A DNA stretch of 64,000 nt, taken from WRGT01 sp964450405 (GTDB lineage: Bacteria > Spirochaetota > UBA4802 > UBA5550). Under the pieces are notes generated by a model. The model saw only the letters and a program-made list of their open reading frames with translations, ran no database searches and had not been told where the DNA came from. The stretch covers positions 1 through 64,000 of the forward strand of contig CAYVCQ010000020.1 of the NCBI GenBank assembly GCA_964450405.1, read 5' to 3'. Below, in pieces: positions 7,605-16,917 of this stretch. The number at the start of each line of letters is the position of its first letter. Positions within the stretch are counted from its first letter, which is position 1. The position numbers and the translations under genes were made by a program.

Positions 7605-9806
7605 ATGAAATTCAGATATAAAATAATTATCGCACTGACTCTCTCATCTATCCTTTTTAATCTCATATTCGGATTTTTTACGATTAAAAAAGAACTTGAT
7701 AGCGAGAGAGAGCAATTTAAAAATAAGATTGATAATTACAATTCGCTTATACAGCTGATGAATGTAATGCCCCTCTGGGATTTTGATACTGAAAAAATCC
7801 GTTCAAACCTCGATCTGATATTTCGTGATCCTGAAGTAGTGGTTATTTCTTTAAAAGATATGACCGGTAATATTAATTTTACCCTGAGAAAAGAAGACAG
7901 ATATAAAGATGGTAAAATATTTCCTCATAAACTCGACATAGTTAAAAATGAAGATAAATTGGGCGAAGCTTATATAGAGTATACTAATTCAATTTACATT
8001 GAAAGGCTCACCGGTCTGGTAATTGAACGGATTCTATTTACCATGGGTTTAATAGTAATAAATGCTGTTATTGTTTTTTTAATATCGAGTTATCTTTTAC
8101 GTCCAATTGACTCTGTGGTTAATGGTCTGAGAAAAGTTGATGAAGGTGATTTTAACCATAGGATGAATATCAATACTGTTGATGAATTCAAGCAGATCGA
8201 GATTTACTTTAACCGCATGGTTGAAACACTGAGCATGGAAATTCAATCCAGGATAGAAAAGGAGGATCAACTTGTTGATATTCATAAATATCTTAAAAGT
8301 GTTTTTGATTCAATTCCATCTGTTCTGGTGTCTGTTGATAAGTTTGGATCTGTTAAACAATGGAACAGTGAGGCTGAGAATTTTACGGGAGTCAGTTATC
8401 CAGATGCATTAAATAAAAGCATATGGGATCTTATCCCGATACTTGAAGAGTACAGGAATGCTTTCAATGCAGTAATTAACGAAGAGAAAACAGATGAGAT
8501 ACGCAGGCAATATGCGTCTCCCGAAAAAGACAGGTATATAGATATTTCATTTTCACCTCTGATATCCGGCAGAGGGTCAGGCGCAGTAATCCGTCTGGAT
8601 GATGTTACCGCGATGAAAGAAAAAGATGAAAAACTCGGACATGCTCAGATGATGGATACTATAGGTAATCTTGCAGGCGGCCTGGCTCATGATTTTAACA
8701 ATGTCCTGGCAGGAATAACAAGCACTGTATCTCTTATTAAATTCAGAATTCAGAGAGGAGATGAACCAGGTGCTGCAGAGATGAAAAAGTTTTTAGATAT
8801 TATGGAAGATTCAGGGGTCAGAGCCTCTGATCTGACAAAACAGCTTCTTTCGCTCTCCCGCAGAGATGAGATGACTTTTAAATTAACAGATCTGAATGAA
8901 GTTTTAAAAAAGGTGATAGAATTCTGCAGTCATACTCTTGACAAATCAATTGAAATTAATCCGGTATTTTTTAACTCGGATGCACTGGTTCTGGCGGATT
9001 CTGTAAGACTTGAACAGGTGTTTCTTAATCTTTTGATAAACGCAAGCCATTCAATGACTGTTATGCGGAGAGAGGGTGAGGCCCGCGGCGGAAAAATTTT
9101 AATAAACATTGAAAAACAAACTGTGGATGAGTTTTTCTGTAACTCCCGTACAGATGCAATACCTGGAATTGATTACTGGGTGGTATCAATAATGGACAAT
9201 GGAATTGGTATAGATAAAAAAATACTACAGAAAATATTTGAACCATTTTTCACGACAAAAGGACGAGGTAAAGGCTCCGGGCTTGGATTGGCTATGTCAT
9301 ACAATATTGTAAGACAGCACGGTGGTTTCATTGATGTATCTTCCGAGCCGGGGAAGGGGAGCAATTTCAGTATATACATTCCTGTTGCTGAAACAAAAAC
9401 TGCGGATTTAGTGAAGAGTGATGTCGGCATCTCCGGAGGGAGCGGTCTGATTCTTGTCATAGATGATGAAAAGAGTATGTGTGAAATGGCTTCCAGTATG
9501 CTGAAAATATTCGGTTATGATGTAATAGCAGCTGATGATTCAGAGAAGGGTCTGGAAATATTTAAAGAAAACAATATTTCGATTAGTGCTGTTCTTCTTG
9601 ATATGATCATGCCTAAAAAAACAGGCGGTGAACTCTTTAAGATTTTCAAAGAGATAAACCCTGCGGTTCCCGTTGTTATAATGTCAGGTTTCGGAGAAGA
9701 TGAAAGTATTAAAAAATTATTAGATAATGGAGTGTCTTTATTTCTTCAAAAACCATTTTCAATGGAAGCTCTTGCCTCTGCAATGGATAAGGCAATTAAT
9801 TCTTAA
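7605..9806 (+). CDS. Hybrid sensor histidine kinase (sensor-HAMP-PAS-HisKA-HATPase-REC)
   Basis: 733 residues. Order: membrane helix (about 6-27), periplasmic sensor region (about 30-138), second helix (about 143-164), HAMP (about 163-216), PAS (about 228-340), HisKA with phospho-acceptor H362 in GGLAHDFNNVL, HATPase with DNGIGI and GLGLAMSY boxes (about 500-590), and a C-terminal receiver with likely phospho-acceptor D666 (LLDMIMP). The HDFNN form of the H-box marks the NtrB-like kinase class. It autophosphorylates and probably passes phosphate to its own receiver. No regulator gene is adjacent; the orphan receiver at 97-450 is a conceivable relay partner (inference). Confidence 0.95.
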   Translation: MKFRYKIIIALTLSSILFNLIFGFFTIKKELDSEREQFKNKIDNYNSLIQLMNVMPLWDFDTEKIRSNLDLIFRDPEVVVISLKDMTGNINFTLRKEDRYKDGKIFPHKLDIVKNEDKLGEAYIEYTNSIYIERLTGLVIERILFTMGLIVINAVIVFLISSYLLRPIDSVVNGLRKVDEGDFNHRMNINTVDEFKQIEIYFNRMVETLSMEIQSRIEKEDQLVDIHKYLKSVFDSIPSVLVSVDKFGSVKQWNSEAENFTGVSYPDALNKSIWDLIPILEEYRNAFNAVINEEKTDEIRRQYASPEKDRYIDISFSPLISGRGSGAVIRLDDVTAMKEKDEKLGHAQMMDTIGNLAGGLAHDFNNVLAGITSTVSLIKFRIQRGDEPGAAEMKKFLDIMEDSGVRASDLTKQLLSLSRRDEMTFKLTDLNEVLKKVIEFCSHTLDKSIEINPVFFNSDALVLADSVRLEQVFLNLLINASHSMTVMRREGEARGGKILINIEKQTVDEFFCNSRTDAIPGIDYWVVSIMDNGIGIDKKILQKIFEPFFTTKGRGKGSGLGLAMSYNIVRQHGGFIDVSSEPGKGSNFSIYIPVAETKTADLVKSDVGISGGSGLILVIDDEKSMCEMASSMLKIFGYDVIAADDSEKGLEIFKENNISISAVLLDMIMPKKTGGELFKIFKEINPAVPVVIMSGFGEDESIKKLLDNGVSLFLQKPFSMEALASAMDKAINS

Positions 9807-9849
9807 ATTATTTTACAATACAACTGATTCAAATAATTTAAAAATTAGT

Positions 9850-10740
9850 TTAAAAAGAATCTTTACTGTTTTTTTTCCCGATTTCCTCGGCTCTCTTATA
9901 AAATTTTTTTATAAATTCTATATCTATTTTTTTTCTCCCCCCGCGGTTACGGTTAAGTTCCTCTTCGAGTTTTGCTGTGATGTTGTCGCTGACACTTATA
10001 ATGTCATTCATTGATTTTTTAGAAAAAACATAACCTGAGGGGCAGTTGAAATATTCTCCCAGTAGTTCTCTGAATATCCAGATTGTTTTACCGAGTTCTT
10101 TTTTCTCTTTACTTAACCGTCTGAATCCCGGAAATTTCTCTTTATACTGGTGGTGCTGATCCACAATAAAGTTTTTTTCAGAAACAAGTGTTGAGGCCTC
10201 TACATAGTTGCTGTAAAGATTTATAGCTTTCAAATCATGTTCAAATTTTTCGTTAATCTCCAGAAGATGCAGCACATCATTTACTGCATATTTAAGAAGA
10301 TCGTCTCTTATCGGCCGTCTCAGCCAATTGGCCCTTTGATAAGAATCCTTCATTTTTTTTTCTATTCCAATGTATTCTGCAAGATTTATTTTTAAACCTA
10401 ATAGTTTCTGTGCTATTGCAATATCTCTTATTGGTGTTATTGAATAACCGAGTACGTTCTGAGTCATAAACAGATCATTTTCACTGGAAAACATTACTTT
10501 TTTTATGTCAGGAGATGTTAAAAAATCTTTAAGTTCCTGTGATCTGGAGGTTTTTAGAACATCAATTACGACTGGAGTTATGCCGTCAAAGCACTGGAAA
10601 ATGGAAATTGAATACCTGTAATTAATCGATCCCTGATCACCTTCAAGATCAAGGGCAATTTGTTCAATTCCTCTGCTGCGCAGGTTTTCCAGATATAATG
10701 CAATTTCTTTTTCGGTGGAGATAATTTTAATTTCTGACAT
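9850..10740 (-). CDS. RNase D-like 3'-5' exonuclease (DEDDy family)
   Basis: 296 residues. The exonuclease core holds D31-x-E33 (LDLEGD), D89 (SENDL), and Y151-x3-D155 (YAVND), the complete DEDDy set of metal-binding residues. An alpha-helical C-terminal part (about 200-290) is in the place of an HRDC domain. Shorter than E. coli RNase D (about 375), with one rather than two C-terminal domains. Known relatives trim 3' ends of tRNA and other stable RNAs. Convergent with the hybrid kinase. Confidence 0.88.
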   Translation of the reverse strand: MSEIKIISTEKEIALYLENLRSRGIEQIALDLEGDQGSINYRYSISIFQCFDGITPVVIDVLKTSRSQELKDFLTSPDIKKVMFSSENDLFMTQNVLGYSITPIRDIAIAQKLLGLKINLAEYIGIEKKMKDSYQRANWLRRPIRDDLLKYAVNDVLHLLEINEKFEHDLKAINLYSNYVEASTLVSEKNFIVDQHHQYKEKFPGFRRLSKEKKELGKTIWIFRELLGEYFNCPSGYVFSKKSMNDIISVSDNITAKLEEELNRNRGGRKKIDIEFIKKFYKRAEEIGKKNSKDSF

Positions 10741-11257
10741 TAAACATCCAATAAGATTATTTTACTGAAAACAGTATTAATTTTATGAGCTACACAAAAA
10801 TCAATGGTGAAAATTGTTTCTGCCGGGTATCAGGCGCGGCAGGAACCGTTAATACCTGCGATTTTTGAGTATCTGTAAAATTTATGCCACAGTATAAATT
10901 ATAATTCAAGGAATAATTGTTGTATTGAAAAATTTTAATTCAAAGAAATTGTAATACTGCGTCGGGCGGGAAAATACTATATGAATTTTAAAATCTTTAA
11001 GCATGCAGAAATACAGCATTTGATTAAAAAGACGGCTCAGATCATAATAAATAAGATAACACCTGTGTTATTTTAGATTGAGATTAAATAGAATTTTTTA
11101 TTAACGCCAAAATGATTTAATTATTGTATATTTTATATGTTGAAGTTATATATAGATAGTAGACGTAAACTGAGGAAAGGGAAATTTTTATTTAAAAGTC
11201 GGCAGAAAAGGCATGTTCGGCTGATACATTAGTCAGTTCAGGAAGAGATCGGGATAT
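10741..11257. other. 517 bp intergenic region between divergent RNase D-like and GGDEF-EAL genes
   Basis: No open frame of gene quality. One GC-rich hairpin stands out: TTTCTGCCG (10817-10825) against CGGCAGGAA (10837-10845) with one G-U pair and an 11 nt loop, about 77-125 bp before the RNase D-like start and antisense or sense depending on promoter. I searched by eye for a c-di-GMP riboswitch before the GGDEF-EAL gene and could not recognise one. Confidence 0.4.
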
Positions 11258-14137
11258 ATGACCAGAAGAAGTAAAGATGATAAATCTGAAATCGTTAAAT
11301 CCGGGGGAGACATTCTCCGGGATACGGATTTAAAAACATTGCCCGAAAATGAGGTAAATTTTTTGCCTAAGGGTAAGAAAAGGAGAGATTCCGTAAAAAA
11401 AGAATTAAAAACAACCAGTTCGAGATATCAATTCATTTCTGAGCATATGCTTGATCTTGTGGGTCTACATGATAGCAGCGGAATATATCAATATGTATCA
11501 CCTTCAGTTACAGAACTACTTGGTTATGCTACCGATGAAGTTGTGGGTAAATCTCCCGTTGAATTTATCCATCCGGAAGATGTAGAATATTTTATAAATG
11601 CAATAAAAAACATGTCAGTTCATGGAAGTGACGAAAACCGTGTTCAGTATCGGGTCAGGAAAAAAAATGGATCTTACCTCTGGTTTGAAACACTGGTCAG
11701 ATTTATAAAAGACAATGAAGACCGGATTATTCAAATGCAGTCTTCATCAAGAGATATTTCAGAGAGAAGACAATCTGAGCAGAAACTTGTTGAAAGTGAA
11801 ATAATGTATAGAACACATTATAAAAATTTTCCATTACCATCATTCACCTGGACGAAAATAGGCAACGATTTCTTTTTTACAGATTTCAACGATGCGGCCT
11901 TAAAGCTGACCAGAGGGAAAGTCTCATCATACCTGGGTAAAAGCGTCGGGGATTTTTATGCCGACAAACCTCAGGTGGCTGAAAGAATATCACGCTGTTT
12001 TAATGAAAAAAGTGTAATCACTGCTGAAGAAACATATCAGATAAAATCCTCCGGAGATCATAGATCTATTATTAGCAGCTATGTTTTTGTTCCGCCGCAA
12101 ATGGTTACTGTGCATATCGAGGAGATCACTGAAAAGAAATTAAGGGAAGAGGAAATATCGAATCTGGCAAAGTTTCCTGAAGATAATCCAAACCCGATTT
12201 TCCGTGTTACAAATGACAATATAATAATTTACTCAAATACTGCAAGCAAATGGCTGATGGACAACTGGAATTGCAGTTCAAAGGGCAATGTTCCATCTAT
12301 GGTTTCGGATATTGTAAAGGATGTATTGACCCGTAACGAAACACTCACTGTGGAGTTTGCAATAAATGAGCGTATATTCCACTTTACGGTGTCACCGGTT
12401 TCAGGTCTTAAAGAGGTTTATTTTTACGGGCTCGATGTAACAGAAAAAAAAATGGCGGAGGAGGAACTTCTTCTTATCGGCCGTGTCTTTGAAACAACAA
12501 CTGAAGGTATTGTTGTTACAGATTCCAGGAATAATATAATCAGAGTCAATCCTGCTTTTACACAAATCACAGGTTATACCGCAGATGAAGTTCTTGGTAA
12601 AAATCCTAAAATGCTCAAATCGGACAGACACGACGATTCATTTTATAAAGAGATGTGGAAAACCCTCGAAGAGATCGGAGTGTGGGAAGGTGAAATTTGG
12701 AACAGGCGCAAGAGCGGAGAGACCTACCCTGAGTGGCTTTCAATTAATGTAATCAGAGATGAAATGAACAGGATAAAGCACTATGTATCTGTTTTTAGAG
12801 ATATTTCGGATATAAAAAGTTCAGAAGAGAAAATTGAATACCAGGCATATCACGACCCTCTTACCGGGCTTCCTAACCGCTCTCTTTTTTCAGACCGTCT
12901 TACTCTAGCTGTAAATCAGGCTTTAAGAAATGCAAGCCAGATGGCTCTTCTATACATAGATCTTGACCGTTTCAAAGTAATAAATGACAGTCTTGGTCAT
13001 ATAACAGGTGATTATCTTTTACAGTATGTTGCTCAAAAATTAAATGAATGTGTAAGAGATGGTGATACTGTCGCACGGGTGGGAGGAGATGAATTTGTTA
13101 TTATACTTCCTCATATTGCTGAGATAAATGATGTGGTGATGGTGTGCGAGAGGATCGCTGAAAAATTAAACAGTTCAGTGAAGGTTGATGATAATGAACT
13201 TTTTGTTTCGGCAAGTATTGGAATAAGTATATGCCCCGATGATGGTTCCACAGTGGCCGAGCTTCATAAAAATGCAGATATAGCAATGTATCATGCTAAA
13301 GATCTCGGAGGTGGCGAGTATCAGTTTTTCTCCGTAGAAATGAACAGCGAAGTTGATGTAAGATTTATGCTGGAGCTCCAGCTTAGAAAGGCCTTAGAAC
13401 AGGATCAGTTTGATGTATTTTTTCAGCCGATCGTTGACAGCAGAACAGGTAGAGCCGCAGGAGTAGAAGCCTTGTCCAGATGGATTCACCCGGAGTTGGG
13501 AACAATACCGCCATCCACATTTATTCCAGTTGCTGAAGAGACCGGTTATATTGTGCAGATAAATGATATTGTGTTAAAAAAATCCTGCATGAGATGCAGA
13601 GAAATAATAGATGCGGGATATCCGTTAATGTATGTCTCGGTAAATATGACTTCGCATCAGTTTGTGAACCGGAGAATTCTGGAATCTATTACTATTGCTC
13701 TTCAGGAGTCAAAACTTACACCGGAACATCTCATAATAGAAATAACTGAAGACAGCATTATGGAAAATGTCGAAGAAATAAATTTTATTATGAAAGAATT
13801 AAAGCAGATGGGAATCAGATTTTCTATTGATGATTTCGGAACCGGATATTCCTCGCTAAGCTATTTAAAGAAGTTTCCTCTGGACAATCTGAAAATTGAC
13901 CGTTCATTTATAGTTGATATCCCCGGAGACAGTGACAGTAAAACTCTTGCCAGGACAATAATAGTTCTGGCAAAAGAGCTGGGTCTGAAAATTATTGCAG
14001 AGGGAGTTGAAAAACAGGAACAACTCGATTTCTTTACACAGAATAATGAATATCTTATACAGGGATATTACTACAGCAAACCGCTTCCCTTTGATAAACT
14101 TATGGAATTCCTGAAAAGGCCCGGAGTCTTAAATTAA
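11258..14137 (+). CDS. Multi-PAS GGDEF-EAL protein (cyclic di-GMP turnover)
   Basis: 959 residues, no membrane helix, so cytoplasmic. PAS domains at about 52-170 and 408-525, with two more divergent PAS-like segments between (about 186-292 and 305-400). GGDEF domain with intact GGDEF at 609-613 and an I-site RDGD just upstream. EAL domain with EAL at 737-739, then IEITED, DDFGTGYSSL and AEGVE boxes, all expected for an active phosphodiesterase. Both cyclase and hydrolase activity are possible; in such fusions one usually dominates and PAS ligands set the balance (known family behaviour). An 11-bp hairpin follows at 14141-14180. Confidence 0.95.
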   Translation: MTRRSKDDKSEIVKSGGDILRDTDLKTLPENEVNFLPKGKKRRDSVKKELKTTSSRYQFISEHMLDLVGLHDSSGIYQYVSPSVTELLGYATDEVVGKSPVEFIHPEDVEYFINAIKNMSVHGSDENRVQYRVRKKNGSYLWFETLVRFIKDNEDRIIQMQSSSRDISERRQSEQKLVESEIMYRTHYKNFPLPSFTWTKIGNDFFFTDFNDAALKLTRGKVSSYLGKSVGDFYADKPQVAERISRCFNEKSVITAEETYQIKSSGDHRSIISSYVFVPPQMVTVHIEEITEKKLREEEISNLAKFPEDNPNPIFRVTNDNIIIYSNTASKWLMDNWNCSSKGNVPSMVSDIVKDVLTRNETLTVEFAINERIFHFTVSPVSGLKEVYFYGLDVTEKKMAEEELLLIGRVFETTTEGIVVTDSRNNIIRVNPAFTQITGYTADEVLGKNPKMLKSDRHDDSFYKEMWKTLEEIGVWEGEIWNRRKSGETYPEWLSINVIRDEMNRIKHYVSVFRDISDIKSSEEKIEYQAYHDPLTGLPNRSLFSDRLTLAVNQALRNASQMALLYIDLDRFKVINDSLGHITGDYLLQYVAQKLNECVRDGDTVARVGGDEFVIILPHIAEINDVVMVCERIAEKLNSSVKVDDNELFVSASIGISICPDDGSTVAELHKNADIAMYHAKDLGGGEYQFFSVEMNSEVDVRFMLELQLRKALEQDQFDVFFQPIVDSRTGRAAGVEALSRWIHPELGTIPPSTFIPVAEETGYIVQINDIVLKKSCMRCREIIDAGYPLMYVSVNMTSHQFVNRRILESITIALQESKLTPEHLIIEITEDSIMENVEEINFIMKELKQMGIRFSIDDFGTGYSSLSYLKKFPLDNLKIDRSFIVDIPGDSDSKTLARTIIVLAKELGLKIIAEGVEKQEQLDFFTQNNEYLIQGYYYSKPLPFDKLMEFLKRPGVLN

Positions 14138-14140
14138 ATG

Positions 14141-14180
14141 TATCTTTCTCACCCTGCAGTTACTTAGACTGAGAAAGATA
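14141..14180. terminator. Candidate terminator hairpin between convergent genes
   Basis: Perfect 11-bp arms TATCTTTCTCA (14141-14151) and TGAGAAAGATA (14170-14180) with an 18 nt loop lie exactly between the stops of the GGDEF-EAL gene and the YjiM-like gene. No clear T-tract follows on either strand, so factor-independent termination is uncertain. Confidence 0.5.
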
Positions 14181-14191
14181 ACGATAAAATA

Positions 14192-15355
14192 TTATTTCAC
14201 ACTTTCCAGAAGTGCTTCTATTCTTGTTTTAATCTGCCCGGTATCCCCCTGCGAGTAATCTGTAACTATTTTAAGAAACGGGAGATTGTGTTTTTTCATT
14301 ACGTGCTCACCAACTTTGTGTGACTCTATGTTGTATCCGTGGCAGGCCTGGAGTACAATGTCTATTACCGCATCAGGTTTATACTTATTAATTAATTTAT
14401 CAAGCTCAGTAAGCCGTCCATTATTCGGAGTCATACATGCGCAGGGAATTTTCAGATATCTCTCTGCAATGGACCTTATTGGATCGGCAGTTCCCTCTTC
14501 CACTTTTTCAGCGAAAGGTTTTAATCCCACACATGAGTCCAGTGCAACAATCACTCCGCCGGTCTCTTCGACTATTTTAAATATTTTTGCAGCATCTCCG
14601 GCAGTCGGACATCCTGTTATCAGTACCCTGTGTGCCCCGCTGGCTCCGTGAGTATAACCCTGCGTCACTCTCTCTTCAAGCTTGGTTACAATTCCTTCTA
14701 GTGTCGCATTGATGTTATCCCCTCGTGCGGGAGTAGCAAGGAATATTACATCGTGCATCTCTCCCCAGCCGATAACCGGATCCGGAAGTGCTGCAAATTC
14801 AAGGATCTTCGTTACCAGTTCATTTTTTTTATTATTCTCAGTAATTGCTTTCCTGATGTCATCTATTGAAGCTTTTGTATTAAATGTTTTCTCAAGAAAA
14901 CCCTGAAGTTTTGTTATCATCACTGTCCAGTTGTCCAGAGCCTCTTTTTCATCCGGAAGCTGTGGAAGATCCATAACATGCATCGGTTTTCTTTCAGAAA
15001 TAAGTTCAAACATCTTTTTTTTGCCGTCACAGGTTGTTTCTCCAATTACTGCTTCCGAGAAAGAATAAAATGGACAGGTATCCTTTGCAATAAATCCGTA
15101 ACTGGATTTGATCAGAGGACATAAATTTGCAGGAAGCACAGACTCCGCCTCCTCAATTGTTCCGTTAGAGAAAGCACACAATACTGCGGGTACAATATCC
15201 ATCGCATAGAGTAATTCCACCGGTGCATATCCGCAATATATTCCTGAAACATGTTTACCCTTTTCTCTCTCCCCCTGAATATATGCAACTGCACGTTTTG
15301 CCGGCGGTTCTCCAATGAAAGAATCGTTAAATAGAGGCTCTGCTTTAATTGTCAT
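14192..15355 (-). CDS. Double-cubane-cluster anaerobic reductase (YjiM / 2-hydroxyacyl-CoA dehydratase D-like)
   Basis: 387 residues, one subunit of the HgdB/FldC type. Cysteines at 41, 60, 79, 94, 109, 249, 275, 305, 307 and 338 are available for Fe-S ligands. The stretches NLCPLIKSSYGF (78-89) and GETTCDGKKKM (105-115) match E. coli YjiM as I remember it. No second dehydratase subunit (HgdA-like) is encoded beside it, which fits the homodimeric double-cubane proteins, not heterodimeric 2-hydroxyacyl-CoA dehydratases. These proteins take low-potential electrons from an ATP-driven activase, encoded next door. The Carboxydothermus relative reduces small molecules such as acetylene; the natural substrate is unknown. 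Implies anaerobic metabolism. Confidence 0.88.
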   Translation of the reverse strand: MTIKAEPLFNDSFIGEPPAKRAVAYIQGEREKGKHVSGIYCGYAPVELLYAMDIVPAVLCAFSNGTIEEAESVLPANLCPLIKSSYGFIAKDTCPFYSFSEAVIGETTCDGKKKMFELISERKPMHVMDLPQLPDEKEALDNWTVMITKLQGFLEKTFNTKASIDDIRKAITENNKKNELVTKILEFAALPDPVIGWGEMHDVIFLATPARGDNINATLEGIVTKLEERVTQGYTHGASGAHRVLITGCPTAGDAAKIFKIVEETGGVIVALDSCVGLKPFAEKVEEGTADPIRSIAERYLKIPCACMTPNNGRLTELDKLINKYKPDAVIDIVLQACHGYNIESHKVGEHVMKKHNLPFLKIVTDYSQGDTGQIKTRIEALLESVK

Positions 15356-15373
15356 AATGTTCTCCTGTAGTTT

Positions 15374-16114
15374 TTATTCGTGTAAAAATGCGCATCCAAT
15401 CGCACCGACCATCTGCGGGTCATCTGGAATTATTATTCTGCATCCTAATTCTTTCTCGATAAGTGCAGTCATGCATTTGTTTAGTGCTACTCCACCGGCA
15501 AATAGAATTTCTTTTTCGACCGATACGCGTTTAAGTAGATTAACCGCCCTCTGCGCTATGGACTGATGAATTCCCAGTGAAATCTCGTTTCTCGGGATAC
15601 CTTGAGTTAAAAGTGATATCACTTCAGATTCTGCAAAAACTGTGCATGTATTATTTATAGACTCACCCTTTTCTGCAGAAAGCGCATCTAAGGCAAAATC
15701 TTCAAATTGGTACCCAAGCGCTGCAGCCATAATTTCGAGGAAACGTCCTGTACCTGCAGCGCACTTATCATTCATTTCAAATCTGCTCATACGGCCATTC
15801 TCATCAAGTGAGATCGCTTTAGTGTCCTGACCTCCAATGTCAAGAACGGTTCTGCAGTCCTTAGAGTATACTCTCGCACCGACTGCAAAAGCTTTTATTT
15901 CACTTACAATTTCGCAGCTCATATAATTTTTAATCAGATGCCTGCCGTATCCCGTTGCTGTCAGAGTATCAAACTCCACATCTGCAAGTATCTCCCTGCA
16001 TGTAGTCAGGGGATTGTATGAGTTTATTGTCTTTTTTAATTCTTTAACAGTACCGTTTTCCACAACAGCAAGTTTAACTGTTCGTGATCCGATATCAATC
16101 CCGGCATTTATCAT
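15374..16114 (-). CDS. Acyl-CoA dehydratase-type ATP-dependent activase (YjiL/HgdC/BadF-BcrA family)
   Basis: 246 residues with the ASKHA ATPase fold: GIDIGSRTVK phosphate loop at 5-14, LDIGGQDTK at 91-99, and FAGG near 220. Cys118 in MNDKCAAGTGRFLE and Cys157 in NTCTVFAESE are the two family cysteines that, from each half of a homodimer, hold a single 4Fe-4S cluster. The known role is to hydrolyse ATP and inject one low-potential electron into the partner enzyme. It lies upstream of, and 18 nt from, the YjiM-like gene in the same direction, so the two form an operon. Length is normal for the short activases. Confidence 0.93.
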   Translation of the reverse strand: MINAGIDIGSRTVKLAVVENGTVKELKKTINSYNPLTTCREILADVEFDTLTATGYGRHLIKNYMSCEIVSEIKAFAVGARVYSKDCRTVLDIGGQDTKAISLDENGRMSRFEMNDKCAAGTGRFLEIMAAALGYQFEDFALDALSAEKGESINNTCTVFAESEVISLLTQGIPRNEISLGIHQSIAQRAVNLLKRVSVEKEILFAGGVALNKCMTALIEKELGCRIIIPDDPQMVGAIGCAFLHE

Positions 16115-16391
16115 AAGTCAGTCCTTAGTGTTTTCATCTTAAGAATCGGATGGCTTTATTTAGTCAATAATTAAATATATTGATATTAAGTATTTATAAA
16201 AATGATGTATTAAGTAGAGGGGGTGAGGGTGGTCTAATGATTAAAACAGCATTATTTTTTTATATCACACATTTTACTATAGAAATATAATTTACAAAAT
16301 GATTTAGACTGAATTTTGTTCTGATTTATACGATTTTAAAAATCTGTTGATTTTTTAAAGCCTGATATTTAAACTATTACCAGGTGATAAA

Positions 16392-16889
16392 ATGAAAAAA
16401 TGTTTAATACTCGCAGTTATCGTGTTTATGCATTTCTCAGGATGTACGAGCCGCAAAAATATAATTGGAACTCCTTTAAATTCCGACACTGTTAAAGAAT
16501 CTGATAAAATTAATTTCTGGCTGGATTCAGAGACGGATACTGTCCATAAAATATCTTCAGAAAATGGAATTAAAAAAGTTCTTTCAGTTGTAAAATATAA
16601 AGAAGGAAAACCTTTAGAGGTGATGAAAATAATCAGCTCGGATAGTAATAATAACAAACTTCACTGGATATATTTTGTACCCTCAACAAAATATATAGTT
16701 GAACTCTCTGAAATTTCAACTGATGATCGCAGAATTGAAATTGGATGGAAAAATAGAACACCGGAGGGAGTTGAGGATTCCGGCAGTGATATTCTTGTAA
16801 AAAGTAATGAAAATGGAGCTGTTAAAAAGAATAGTAATCAGGAAAATGATATATCCGAAAGTTTTTCTTCATCCGGCGAGATGCAATAA
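16392..16889 (+). CDS. Putative lipoprotein, unknown function
   Basis: 165 residues. A basic start, a hydrophobic stretch and HFSGC with Cys18 form a lipoprotein signal of the relaxed kind common in spirochaetes. The rest is hydrophilic, contains alternating charged strands and ends in a Ser/Asn/Glu-rich tail; I recognise no domain. AGGTG precedes the ATG. It ends 28 nt before the chemotaxis receptor on the same strand, so the pair may be co-transcribed, and it could be an accessory of that receptor (inference). Confidence 0.7.
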   Translation: MKKCLILAVIVFMHFSGCTSRKNIIGTPLNSDTVKESDKINFWLDSETDTVHKISSENGIKKVLSVVKYKEGKPLEVMKIISSDSNNNKLHWIYFVPSTKYIVELSEISTDDRRIEIGWKNRTPEGVEDSGSDILVKSNENGAVKKNSNQENDISESFSSSGEMQ

Positions 16890-16917
16890 TTATAAATAGT
16901 TTTTATTAAGGAGTTAT

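Noticed and set aside
9727..10014. Plus-strand frame between the hybrid kinase and the RNase D-like gene
   Set aside because: Overlaps the ends of both real genes in other frames; its product is poly-Phe/Lys composition only.
10741..11257. Possible c-di-GMP riboswitch before the GGDEF-EAL gene
   Set aside because: I could not find the conserved GEMM core; only one unrelated hairpin nearer the other gene.
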